DNA of 64,000 nucleotides from contig CM076191.1 of NCBI GenBank assembly GCA_038277395.1, positions 28,840,583 through 28,904,582 on the forward strand, written 5' to 3'. This stretch comes from Dryocosmus kuriphilus (Eukaryota; Arthropoda; Insecta; Hymenoptera; Cynipidae). How positions within the stretch are numbered: position 1 is the stretch's first letter; every line of letters begins with the position of its first letter. The translations under genes and the position numbers were made by a program. Of the stretch, positions 42,697 to 56,150 are shown piece after piece. Below the pieces are notes generated by a model. That model worked only from the letters and a program-made list of their open reading frames with translations, ran no database searches and was not told the origin of the DNA.

Positions 42697-43440
42697 TCAA
42701 ATATTTGTCTTCGATTCGCTAACTTCTAAACCTATTTCCTTGGCTTTTGTGACCAAGAGTTCCGCATTTTTAGCTACTGTTTCTTTATCGTCCCCGAGTA
42801 AGTCGAGATCATCCGCATATCCCAGAATTTGTATTATCCCATTGAGGGTAGCACCGGACGGATTCGTTTGTACTTCTCTGATCACGTATTCTAAAACTAA
42901 GTTGAAAAGGATGCACGAAAGCACATCGCCCTGTTTCAGGCCATCGTGGATCAAAAACTCTTCAGATAAACTTCTGTTTACGCGTATCCTACCCCTACTG
43001 CCGCATAAGCAAACTTCGATAAGTCTAATCAATTTCCTTGGTACACCCAAGTACACCCTAACAGTTGTCTAATTGCAAACATTTGATCGCTTGTAGACCG
43101 GTTTCGGCGGAATCTACACTGGTAATCCCCAATGATTTCCTCAGCAAAAGGCGTTATTCTACTTAAGATTACATTGGTCAGGATCTTATAGCACAAAGGC
43201 ACAAGTGAAATTCCCCGATAATTGTTACAGTTCGTTTTATCGACTTTTTAAAAAATGGGTATAATAATAGAGGTATTCCATTCCTCCGGTATGCGTTCTG
43301 TTTTCCAGATTGCGCCTATTAATTTACAAATTTGGTTTGTAAGGCGAGGGCCCCCATTTTTTATCAGTTCTGACGGTAGGTCGTCAATGCCCGCGGCTTT
43401 GCTATTTTTCAACTTCTTTATGGCCTTTTCTTTATCAGTA
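42697..43440 (-). pseudogene. LINE family A, reverse transcriptase
   Basis: Two pieces: KNSKAAGIDDLPSELIKNGG and ERIPEEWNTSIIIPIF (43440-43248), then RKLIRLIEVCLCGSRGRIRV, LKQGDVLSCILFN and the intact catalytic IQILGYADDLDLLGDDKE (43056-42697). The segment with the first catalytic Asp is largely deleted between them (about 43060-43090). Confidence 0.9.
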
Positions 43441-43456
43441 GGCTCATCAATTAGTA

Positions 43457-44789
43457 CGAGGCACGTCCAGAAAGTAAGTGTACTGGTACTCTCACAGCTG
43501 TAGGGAATACTTTTTCGACATGTTGGCAACACTGCCGTGTAGCCTGACCCCTCTCCTTTAAAACGAGACCAATCCGAGGTTAGTGTGTTGAAAACTCTTG
43601 ACGCAGTAGCATCTCTCGCGAAAAATGTCGATCGTATCTCCCGCCAAGTGCGAAATTCGCGTCGTCACTCGCTACCTCGTTGTGAAGGGAAAAGCTCCAG
43701 TTGAGATTTATATTGAGGTGAAAACTGTTTACGGTAATGGAGCTATGAATCGTACGAGTATGTACAAGTGGTGTCGCGAATTTGAAAATGGCCGTACTTC
43801 CGTGCATGACGATCAGCAGAGCGGATAACCTTCAATTGTGACTGACGAACTTGTGGAAAAAATCGAGATTGCGGTCCGTGACGATCGCAGATTGACGTTA
43901 GATGATCTTTCTGCGATGTTTCCGCAAATCTTCAGATCGCTGTTACATGAAACAATCACAGAAACTCTCGGATATCGGAAATTGTCTGCGAGGTGGGTCC
44001 CAAAACAGCTGACAGAACAGCACAAGTTGAATCGAGTGCAGAGCTCCAAAGAGTTTTTGAAGCGCTACGAACGCGAAGGCGATGATTTCCTCTACTCTGT
44101 TGTTACTGGAGACGAAACTTGGGTTGCCCACTACACGCCTGAAACTAGGAGGCAGTCTCAACAATGGCGCCACACCTTGTCACCCCCCCGCCAAGAAATT
44201 CAAAACCACAATTTCAGCCAAAAAAATCATGGTATCCGTTTTTTGGGACCATAAAGGCATAATTTTGATTGAATATCTGCCTCACGGGGAGACCATCAAC
44301 GCAGCAAGATACTGTGAGACGCTGAAAAAATTGAAAAGGGCGATTCATAATAAAAGGAGGGGCATGCTGACGAAGGGAGTCTGCCTACTGCATGACAATA
44401 CCAAACCTCACACGGCCAACGTCACAAAGCAACTCCTGGACTCTTTTGAATGGGACGTTTTGAACCACCCCCCGTATTCCCCTGACCTGGCCCCTTCAGA
44501 TTTCCATCGCTTCACTTCCCTGAAGGTGCACATGGGTGGAAAAAAGTTTTCAACGGACGAGGAGGTGAAGGGGGAGGTGGAGAAGTCGGTGAAAGATCTG
44601 GCGGGAGACTTCTTAGAGGCAGGCATCAAAAAATTGATCCCGCGGCTCACCACTTGCATCGAGAGGGATGGTGACTATGTCGAAAAATAACTTACATATG
44701 TACAAGTGTAACCAACTATGTTTTTGTTTTAATAAATTTTTTTTTAGGCCTTCATAAATTGAGTACACTTACTTTCTGGACGTGCCTCG
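43457..44789 (+). mobile_element. Mariner element, 1333 bp, nearly full length
   Basis: Terminal repeats begin CGAGGCACGTCCAGAAAGTA at 43457 and end with the complement at 44789. TA lies at 43455-43456 and 44790-44791. The length is that of a complete mariner. It differs in terminal repeats and protein from the deleted mariner at 10522-11461, so two mariner lineages are present. Confidence 0.97.
43625..44690 (+). pseudogene. Mariner transposase, one stop and one frameshift
   Basis: ATG 43625 opens a helix-turn-helix region with WCREFENGRTSVHDDQQSG and an in-frame TAA at 43826-43828, where the family normally has RPS. The frame continues with a second HTH, WVPKQLTEQHKLNR and VVTGDETWVAHYTPE (first catalytic Asp). 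A C run near 44185-44191 shifts the frame. The remainder has MVSVFWDHKGIILIEYLP, LLHDNTKPHTANV (second Asp) and PPYSPDLAPSDFHRF (third Asp, exactly 34 residues later), ending at 44690. The D-D34D triad is intact, so only two lesions stand between this copy and a complete frame. Confidence 0.95.
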
Positions 44790-46159
44790 TAGATCAGCAG
44801 TGTGGATTTCACCGAGATTAACTTCAACGGGGGCTTCGCGTACGTTCAATAGCTTATCAAAATAGTTTTTCCATAAATTTAGTCTTTCTGTTGCATCAGC
44901 TACTAGATTGCCATTTTCATCCATCAATACTTCCGTTCTACTTTGAAAGCCTTTCCTTATAAAATTGATTCCCCTGTACATCTCACGCGGGTTATTTTGC
45001 TTATTTATCATGCGAGTCTATTGCTAGTATTTTATTCTTATCCCACTCCCTTTTCTTGGATCTGTAAAACCTATTTGTACTTTTACTAATCTCGAGATAC
45101 TTCTTATGTGTTTGATCGCACTTATTTTGTAAACTAATTTCTTTGGCCTTCGTTCGCTTTTCAAACCATAGTTTGCACTCTTCGTCGAACCACGGTTTGC
45201 TTTTGGTTACTTTCTTTAAACCTATAGTACTTTTCGCGGCTGTCTTTATCGCCTCTTTCATATTGCCCCACAGGGTTTCCGGATCCTCTTCACAATTATC
45301 GCTATCGTCTCCCTGTTTTTGAAGAGCGTCGATACTATTAGAAATCTTTACTTGATAATTCAGTGTTTCTATTGGTGTTTTAAACTTATCTATATTGAAA
45401 CGGACTGTTGGCTCTGGGCGGCCAGTTTTCTTACTTAACGCTAGTCTAGATCTCAGTTTCACTATCATTAAAACGTGGTCTGAATTTAAATCCGCTCCTC
45501 TGTACGATTTTACATCGAAAATGTTTGTATGATATCTTCTGTTAATTAAAACGTGATCAATCTGATTGTGAGTCATACCATCTGGTGATGTCCAGGTGGC
45601 CTTATGTATATTTTTAGGCTTGAAATATGTGCATTTGACAACGAGGTTCTTTGAAGCTGCAAAGTTTATTACTCTAGTCCCATTATCATTACTGACGTCA
45701 TGCAAGCTTTCTGACCCTATTGTAGACCTATACATCGGTTCTTTTCCAATTTTCGCGTTGAAGTCTCCCAATACTATCTTTGCGTCAAACTTCGAGAACT
45801 TAAAAATTTGTTCGATTGTTTCGTAAAAAAGATCTTTAGTATCTTCGTCTTTGTCCTCGGTAGGGCACTGCACGTTAATTAGCACCTGTTTGCAGAAATT
45901 ACCCTTTAGTACAATATATGATAACCGGTCGTTAATGAATTGCATATCGATAACCGTTCGCGAAATTCGTGTAGTTATCCTTGGAGATTGACGCATACTC
46001 GCCAGGCCAGCAGGTTTCTTGAAGTGCTATTATATCAATAACGTATCTCTTTGCTATCTCAATGAGTTCGCTAAATCCGCCAGTATTTAGACTACGCGCG
46101 TTCAGAGTTCCCGCCTTAAGATATTTGATTGTAGTTGTTCGTTTTTGGAAGTTAGCCAT
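44769..46159 (-). pseudogene. LINE family A, endonuclease and linker
   Basis: The N terminus reads GTLNARSLNTGGFSELIEIA and IDIIALQETCWPG. After a frame break near 45960 it continues with VLINVQCPTEDKDEDTKDLF, KIVLGDFNAKIGKEPMYRST, NQIDHVLINRRY and SDHVLMIVKLRSRL. These are the catalytic N, E, GDFN, D-H and SDH motifs of an APE-type endonuclease. The linker (RSKKREWDKNKILAID, then REMYRGINFIRKGFQSRTEV) leads to the mariner insertion. Confidence 0.9.
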
Positions 46160-46200
46160 GATAATTTTAAGAAAGTCCGCACGTTGGGGATCCTGTTCCG

Positions 46201-46800
46201 ATCGCAGGTGAGTCCGCCGTCCCAGGAGTGATAACCCCCATACCTCCCTAGGTCTAAGTATGGGAGCTTTACGACTTTGACAAGGACCGTGTCAGCTTGT
46301 CGTCAGACACATTACGGTTTCATCCTCGTATCCTAACGTCCCCCTGCAAGGCAGTGCGCCACACTGGCATCAATACCACGTTGACCCTACAGGCGAATCA
46401 TTCCACACATCCCTTGCGGGCAGTGACATCGCTGTGGTGTCCAATGGGGCAGCAGGATTTTCCCCTTACAAGATTTTTAGTTTTGGTTCGGGTAGTGTTT
46501 CTAGGTGGATACACGCTGCGCCTCGGCTTGGTAGAATCCACCTATTGCGTATGGACGCGAAAGGGTGAATCCCCACAAACCATGGCCGTCGTGTACCTAT
46601 TTTTTACCAATGTGGGCTCACCACATCCACGACTGGTTCCTATCGGCTGTCCGCGACTGCTTATTCTTGTATTTGCAGTTAACCTCAGAAGCTGTTCAAT
46701 CTCAGAGGCCGTTGCTCTATCCGCAACCTGAAGACGCGCTGCGTAGTGGCGACAGGAACCCACAGAGCAGGCTGCTTCCATTCACTAAATAAAAATCCTC
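46201..46800 (-). other. Probable 5' region of LINE family A
   Basis: GC-richer than its surroundings and immediately upstream of the endonuclease start on the minus strand. It contains a minus-strand open stretch with Arg/Thr-rich sequence (46542-46781) that I cannot assign. Probably the LINE 5' UTR or an ORF1 remnant. Confidence 0.4.
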
Positions 46801-46810
46801 CACAAAAATA

Positions 46811-47128
46811 TTAATTAAAAGAATGTTTTTGGACATTTTCAAATTTCGAAACTTTTACTGGATTCAGAAGATCTTGCACAACAAGTGTAAATTTTCTTAA
46901 AAATTTCGCAGTACAATTTATTGCAGCCGTGGGAAGAGGTGAAAGTATGCTTTTCCCAAAAATGAACTCCACGAACTCGTTTTTTTGTCGTATTTCATTC
47001 AAAAACAAGGAACCAACATTTTTTCCAACATCTAGTAAAAACCCGTCTGATGCAACAGACTTCATAGGTACAGATCTTGTTTTCCAAAATTCACTAACCT
47101 TTTTTTCTGCCGAGGTACAGCTTTTCAA
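46811..47128 (-). CDS. Open frame of unknown nature
   Basis: 105 residues, with EKKVSEFWKTRSVPM, FLLDVGKNVGSLFLNEIRQK and TAAINCTAKFLRKFTLVVQD. Composition is coding-like, and part of the DNA is shared with 40546-40700 in inverse, so it probably belongs to an unidentified repeat. No family recognised. Confidence 0.25.
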   Translation of the reverse strand: MKSCTSAEKKVSEFWKTRSVPMKSVASDGFLLDVGKNVGSLFLNEIRQKNEFVEFIFGKSILSPLPTAAINCTAKFLRKFTLVVQDLLNPVKVSKFENVQKHSFN

Positions 47129-48394
47129 ACCTCAGTGGTCAGGATTTTTTGTAGCGGCAGTAGTGCACTGGGATGAATTTTCAGGACAGCTAACACTGCA
47201 GATTCGGTGGGAAACTCCTTAGTCCTTGAAGAAGATATGTTTTAAATATCTGATGAGCAAAAACACTTTTTTTGTAACTTAAAAAATCAAAATTCCGCAG
47301 TCATTTCAGCGCCCATATTTAAACACTGGGAAACGCTCATTAGCCATAGTTAGCCAGTGTTCGTACATTGGCGAACTAATCCGTACAATAGCGTTAGAGT
47401 TCTGCCATGGCTTACCATAGTTTGGAAAAGTTCGCAATAGTTGACAATATTTGGCCAAATTTGACCAATGTTCCATTTCCATGCGAGCAGATAACTAAAA
47501 TTAAAGTACTGATTCGTAGTAAGATTTTGTTTAGAATTACATTATTCAAGTAATCTAGTTTCTTTGAAAAATTTTAGCGAGCTTAAACTTTCCGTCCCTT
47601 TTTTTTTAGGTTTTTAGTAATGCAAATATATTTTAAATGTTACTTAAAAAAATTGTAATTTTAAACTAACCCGTTACTTACTTTGAAGAAGTAACGGCAG
47701 GCGTTACAAATCTTTTAATGTAACGGTATACAGTGCATTACTTTTGGGAGTATTCTTTAAAATTATTTTCCGTCTCTAAAATTAGTTATATTTCTAATAA
47801 GTTATTAATTACTAATAAAATGTAATTTTTGAAATCTATAGATACTTCAATTAGATATTTAAAAATTTCCAAAAAATAAACGATACACGTTATCAATTAT
47901 AAAATAATTAAATTAGAATTGCTGAAAAATCTAAACTGCCCTTCAGTTTTCTTACTTGACTACACTTAGACACTTCTTATTGTGCTAAAATAGTGGAATA
48001 TAAAACTGCAATATTCATCATTTTAACCATTCTGATGCTGATAATTGTAATTGACATTAATTGAAAAAGGTGTGTATTCATTTTAATAATTGTTTTAAGA
48101 ATAATCTCAATGACTCTGTAGTGGTGATAATCATTCCAGTATCATGAGAGGTAAAGTGCGCACAAAGACCTTTTTATAGTACATTCTGCACCACGGAGCG
48201 TAAGTCACATCCACTCCATGGGTCACATTACACTTTATGCACCAAAAGCATGATTTGCAATTTTCGTGCCCTCGATTATCATGTACCGCAGGAAACGACT
48301 GACGTGGCGAGTCGAATCGGTACAATTCATTTTTAGAGCTGGTTAACAAGATTTTTACCGAGCCCATTGATACTTCCTAGTCTGCTCAGTTTAA
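47129..48394. other. AT-rich stretch, no gene recognised
   Basis: AT-rich. Around 47330-47470 TTGGC/GCCAA-like words (AGTTAGCCAGTGTTCG, TTTGGCCAAATTTGACC) hint at an old MITE. Otherwise no feature. Confidence 0.4.
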
Positions 48395-48715
48395 AAAATT
48401 TCAAAAAATTTCAAAATTTTCAAAAATTTCCATAAGTTCGAAATTTTCAAAAAGTTCCATAATTTCGAAAAATTCCGTAAATTTACAAAAATTTACATAA
48501 TTTCGAAAAATTTCAATTACCAAAAATTGCCAAAATTTTCCAAAACTTCCAAAAATTTACAAAAATTTCTCCAATTTCCATAATTTTCAAAAATTTCCAG
48601 AAATGTCAAAAATTATCAAAATTCCCAAAAAATGTTCAAATTTCAAAAATTTTCAAACATTTTCAAAATTTTCAAACATTTTCAAAATTTCCAAAAATTT
48701 TCAAAATTTAAAATA
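48395..48715. repeat. Degenerate AAAATTTCCAAAAATTT repeat
   Basis: A drifting array of ~11-12 base words (AAAATTTC, CAAAAATTT, TTCCAAAA) with no stable period; same style as 9300-9900. Confidence 0.8.
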
Positions 48716-48778
48716 TAGGTGTTATTTTATCGACCAGGATAATTAATTAATTAATTTCTGATGTTAAATTTTTATCGA

Positions 48779-51203
<2,425 letters not shown>

Positions 51204-52286
51204 ACATTCTCATCAGAGAAGGTATTAGATTTATGTAAAATTTGACTTTCGCGGATTTCATGAAATCTCCACGTTTTGAGACCCCCTGAGTCAGAAAAAA
51301 CGGGTTTTACGACGGTGTCTGTCTGTCTGTTGTTGTCTGCGTCGTTGACGGCGTCGTAGTCGTTATGGTTTTATCCATCAAAAACGGTTTTCACAAAATG
51401 AAAAAATCCATTTTCCGGCCAAACTATGAGAGATACAAGAAAAATGTAAGAAAGTAAAATTATTCATCTCAAAAATCTACAAATTTTGTCTTAACCATTT
51501 TTTGATAAAATGAACGGTTTTTGTTTCAATCAAGAAAACGCTATTAAAAATTAAAAACTCTGGTTTCCCGCTAAAATATTCAAGATACAAAAAAATGGTA
51601 AGGAACAAAGTTTTTCAATTTAAAAAGATCTACAAATTTTGCTTGAACCATTTTTTGATAAAATGCAACGTTATTAAAAATCAAAAATTTCAAATTTCCC
51701 GCCAAACTATGCAAGATGCGGAAAAATGACAATAAACAAAGTTGTTCGTCTCAATAAGATCTACAAATTTGCTCTCTATCATTTTTTTGAGCAGACGCGT
51801 AGTTTTTGAGTTATTTGTGAAATATGTTATGAAATATAAAGAAAACCACTTTTCAGCAAAACTATGCAAGATATGAGAAAATATTAACATATGCAGAATT
51901 GTTTACCTTGGAAAGAGCTAACAAATTTATTTGTAAGACTCATCGTTTTACTTTTAAGAATCGAAATCCTGTATTGTGAAAAGTTGGAAAATCATTAAAA
52001 AACTTTACCAATCTACAATGTGTTTTAAAAAAATGTAATTATCGAGCGCGAAGCGCGAGTGTCATGATGAGAATGTATTCCTTAAGGGCGATAGAGCCTT
52101 AAGTAAAATAATTTCTTTTGTAATTTTTAATTTAAAGGTTTATACGATCCGTAAACACCGAGCGCGTAGTGCGAGGTGAATAATTTATCGAGCGCGAAGC
52201 GCGAGTGCCAACAGACGCGCGCCCTAGGTGCGCTCATACTTCGCGCGATGAGAATGTGCACACGAAGCGGGCAGATTTTTTTTTTT
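51204..52286 (+). repeat. HP repeat, complete (copy f)
   Basis: From ACATTCTCATCAGAGAAGG (51204) through the TTTCGCGGATTTCATGAAAT, ACGACGGTGTCTGTCTGTCT and subrepeat body to a double tail. The first GAGCGCGAAGCGCGAG at about 52044 is followed by ATGATGAGAATGTATTCC and the CTTAAGGGCGATAGAGCC segment. The second hairpin cluster at 52189-52286 has GCGCGCCCTAGGTGCGC, TTCGCGCGATGAGAATG and GCAGATTTTTTTTTTTT. Confidence 0.92.
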
Positions 52287-52554
52287 ATAAAATTGTTATT
52301 ATTTTTGCGCCAAACCTATTAGGTACTATTGTTTATAGGTACTAACATTTTGATGACTAATTTATGAGTAAACTGAGTCATTTACTTAAACAAATTAGAG
52401 TATAAATTGTCGTTAGCTTCGTAATATTCGCGACTGATCGTTAATTTTTGAATTTCAATTGATAATAATTATCTATTATCTTGAAATAATTATCTACCAT
52501 TATTTATAATATTAATATATTAAATATACTAAAAAAATTTCGGTAAATTTTGTT
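52287..52554. other. AT-rich spacer between HP copies
   Basis: No feature seen. Confidence 0.4.
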
Positions 52555-52800
52555 TAAATTTCCACATATTTTCCCTAAAATTTCCATAAATTTTCGAATG
52601 AATGTTTTGAAAATTTACATAAATTTCCAGAAATTTCTGAATGAATTTGTCGAAAATTTACATAAATTTTCATAAATATCTGAATGAAGTTTCTAAAAAT
52701 TTTCATAAATTTTCGAATGAAGTTTTCGAAAATTTTCATAAATTTCCAAATGAATTTTTCGAAAATTTCCATAAATGTCAAAAATAATTTTTCGAAAATA
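52555..52800. repeat. Degenerate ~33 bp tandem repeat
   Basis: About seven units combine CATAAATTT with GAATGAA(T/G)TTTTCGAAAA. The period is near 33 bp with drift. Confidence 0.8.
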
Positions 52801-52916
52801 TTTATTTTAGAAAACTTTCGTGTTGTTTCTTTAATTTTGAAAATATCACCAAAATATGTAACACACTCAAATACCTATATTACCAACCGCCATTTTCTAG
52901 GTTTATCAATTTTTTT

Positions 52917-54013
52917 ACATTCTCATCAGAGAAGGTATTAGATTTGTGTAAATTTTGACCCGCCCTCAATTTTCATCAAATCTCCATGTTTTGAGACCCC
53001 CTGAGTAAAAAAAAAAAAAACGGTTTTTTTACGACGGTGTCTGTTTGTCTATTGTTGTCATCGTCGTCGTCTGAGGTCACGATAACTTTTGAAGGACTAA
53101 TCGGATTGGGTTGCGCTTTGGTACACTTCTTTAAAGCGTAAAAAGTAAGGACGAGTTCGTTAACCAGCCACTTTTGACTAACGCCTATGGTTTTATCCAT
53201 CAAAAACGGTTTCACAAAATCGAAAAATCCATTTTCGGGCTAAACTATGGGAGACACAAAAAAAATGTAAGAAAGTAAAATTGTTCATCTCAAAAAAATC
53301 TACAAATTTTGTCTTAACCGTTTTTTTTTTAAATGAGTGGTTTTTGTTTTAATCAACAAAACGCTATTAAAATTTAAAAACTATGGTTTCCTGCCAAAAT
53401 ATTGAAGATACGAAAAAATGGTGAAAAATAAAGTTGTTCAATTCAAAAAGATCTACAAATTTTGTTTTAACCATTTTTTGATCAAATGCACGGTTTTTGT
53501 TTGAATCGATAAAACGTTATTAAAAATCAAAAATTTCAAATTTTCCGACAAACTATGCAAGATACGAAAAAATGATAATAAACAAAGTTGTTCACCTCAA
53601 AAAAATCTACAAATTTGCTATCCATCATTTTTTTGAGCAGACGCGTAGTTTTTGAGTTATTCGTGAAATATGTTATGAAATATAAAGAAAACTACTTTTC
53701 AGCAAAACCATACAAGATATGAGAAAATATTAACAAGCAGAATTGTTCACCTTGGAAAGAGCTAAAAAATTTATTTATAAGACTCATCGTTTTACTTTTA
53801 GGAATCGAAATCCTGTATTGTGAAAATTTGGAAAATCATAAAAAAAACTTTACCAATCTATAATGTGTTTTAAAAAATGTAATTATCGAGCGCGAAGCGC
53901 GAGTCAAATGTCGAGCGCGAAGCGCGAGTGCCAATAGACGCGCGCCCTAGGCGCGCTCATACTACGCGCGAAGCGCGCGATGAGAATGTGCCCGCGAAGC
54001 GGGCAGTTTTTTT
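52917..54013 (+). repeat. HP repeat, complete (copy g)
   Basis: Starts ACATTCTCATCAGAGAAGG at 52917 and ends GCGGGCAGTTTTTTT. It lacks the ~150 bp GATGAGAATGTATTCC/CTTAAGG segment found in copies c, d and f; instead two GAGCGCGAAGCGCGAG hairpins stand almost next to each other (53886 and 53909). The complete tail has GCGCGCCCTAGGCGCGC, ACGCGCGAAGCGCGCG and GCCCGCGAAGCGGGC. Confidence 0.93.
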
Positions 54014-54254
54014 CTTTTGAACTTAAGAACTTTTTCTGTAAATAAAATATCGGAATAAAACTTTGGGTTATGCATGAGAAGACAATAAACTACGGTTATG
54101 CACTTCATTTGAGTAGGAATTTATTACCTTCTCATGCATTCCCCAAAGTTTTGGTTCGATATTTTATTTACAAAAAATCTGCCCGCTTCGTGGGCGCATT
54201 CTCATCGCGCGTCTGGGGTGCGCGTCTATTGGAACTCGCGCTTCGCGCTCGATA
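54014..54254 (-). repeat. Inverted HP tail and palindromic junction (copy h)
   Basis: An inverted tail (54173-54254: AAAAAATCTGCCCGCTTCGT, GCATTCTCATCGCGCG, AACTCGCGCTTCGCGCTCGA) faces the tail of copy g. The intervening DNA is itself palindromic: TAAATAAAATATCGGAATAA and TTATGCATGAGAAG on the left against their approximate complements near 54130-54170. The two tails and their flanks form one large imperfect palindrome. Confidence 0.85.
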
Positions 54255-55089
54255 CCTTGGAAAGATTATTCTATACTACAATGTGTCCAAATTTGAATTG
54301 AAAAAAATAAAAGTTTGTATTTAAAAAAGTCTTGTGCATATTTCGATTTTTGTTCGACATTTTTAAATTAATAATTTCACAGTGATGTTACCAGCGACCC
54401 ATGAAAACTCTTCAAAGAAAATTTCCATAAAATATGCTTCCGAATCTCTCGTTTTCAAAGGCTAAAAATTCCGCTTAGCGTCTAAAACTAAATTGTTTAA
54501 AGAAAAATAAAAAAATTATTGCTACTTTTTCTGGCCCGTTATGGATTTTAAATTGACCAGCTTTAACATAATGAACACATTTCATTTTATCTTATATCCT
54601 AAAAAATATTTTTCGAAAGTTTTGATCAAAATTTGCGATATGTGGAGATAAATCTACAAAAGGGGGGTGAGTCGATTATAATAAAATTCTAGGATCGTAT
54701 CTGCATTTTACAATACATTCGTATTATGCTAACCGATATTTCTGCAAGTTCTTGACTAAGGTCGTGATTACGAAACGACTCAAGCGTGTCGTCGGGTTTT
54801 TTAAATATCAGGGTTGGGCGTTGTTTCTATTTGATTCATTCATTTTAATTACAATATTTCGTGCTATTTCAGTAATTAATTTACATATTACTTATTACTT
54901 ACTCACATATTACTTATACATTTTTAATCTACTCTTATACATATATTTCATAAAAATATTTTAAGAAATGAAAAATATATGCAAATTTATGTAATTAGTG
55001 GAATTTGAATCGAAACAAGGCATTCTCTAATTTAACAACGTAATATTTTCAATTTTTTTCTATAGAAAATATAAATATTAGTGTAACAA
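54255..55089. other. AT-rich stretch, no gene recognised
   Basis: AT-rich DNA, no coding or repeat signature that I can support. Confidence 0.45.
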
Positions 55090-56150
55090 TATTTAAATGA
55101 AAAGTAAAGTCGAAATTTAAAGTTGAAAAGTAAGGTTGAAATGTTGAGCTAAACATTAATGTTGAAGCATAAAGTTGTAGTGTAGTATTAAAAAGTGTAA
55201 TTGAAACATAAAGTTGGAAAGTAAAAAAATAAAAAAATAAAGGGACATGGCTTGTGTCCGGACGTATAGGCACTATCAAAATTAAAAAGTAAAGTTGAAA
55301 TATTTTTAAATGTAGAATTAAAAAATTAATTCGAAACGTAAAGTTAAAAAATAAAGATGAAATATTAAATTAAAGTGTAAAATTTAAAAGATAGATTGAA
55401 AAGTAAAGTTTGTAACATAAAGTTCAAAAATAAAGTTCAAATGTTAAATCTAAATGTAAAATTGAAAAGAACAATTGAAAAGTGAAATTGCAACGTAAAT
55501 AAAACGATATTCGTCGTGTAAAACAGAGTATAATTTAATAAATTGTTTATTGTGATATTCTAAGAGATCTCTCAGCACGCGCACTTCGAAATTTGTTGAA
55601 ATTAGCTTTCTTTTCAATAACTACACATTTAGACAAGATATTGTTGCTATTTGCCAAAGACAATTGATTACAATAAAGACATCGTTTAATTTTTGTAAAC
55701 TATTGTATGAGGGCAACCAGCAGGGCCGCCCTGCGGGGGTCATCGTGGAATATCCATACTTTCAGAGTTCAATTTCCAAAAAAAACGTCATCCAATTTTT
55801 GATAAAAATGCATTTTTGGTAACTCTGAACTAAAAAATGTGCATGCCGAAGGTGTAAAGATGAAAAGTAAAATTGAAACGTAAAGTTGAAAAGTGAAGTT
55901 GAAATGATAACTTCAAATGTAAAATTGAAAAGTAAAGTTCAAACGTCCGGTATGGACATGTAAAATTGGAAAGTAAAGTCGAAACGTAAAGTTGTAAAAT
56001 AAAATTGAAATGTTAAATTGAAATGTAAAATTGAAAACTTCAATTAAACAGCAAAGTTCAAATGTAAAGTTGAAATGTTAAATTAAAATGGAAACTTGAA
56101 AAGTAATATTGAAACCTAACCTGGACATGTAAAATTAAAATATCAAGCCT
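55090..56150. repeat. Degenerate AAAGTTGAAA(A/T)GTAAA repeat array
   Basis: Words such as AAAGTTGAAAAGTAAAGTTG and AAATGTTAAATTGAAATG recur with a ~10-25 bp rhythm, interrupted at 55500-55850 by the left arm of a foldback. A second short stretch occurs at 57530-57600. Confidence 0.8.

Larger units (their letters stand above)
42002..46200 (-). mobile_element. LINE family A, longest copy, interrupted by mariner
   Basis: Minus-strand order: endonuclease (46159-45001), linker (45011-44791), mariner insertion (43457-44789), RT (43440-42697) and C terminus (42502-42002), then an (AAT)n tail. The mariner TA duplication sits inside the linker. Internal deletions (for example around 43060) and frame changes show it is dead. 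It shares family-specific text with 18375-19745 and 20090-24270. The endonuclease type and post-RT WAGHVARM plus GRPRNRW blocks recall RTE/I-like LINEs of insects. Confidence 0.9.

Noticed and set aside
51204..54013. HP family as a Helitron
   Set aside because: A 3' hairpin is present and TC occurs near the 5' end, but there is no CTRR terminus, no clear A-T insertion site, and the subterminal ACATTCTCATC/GATGAGAATGT inversion is not a Helitron feature.
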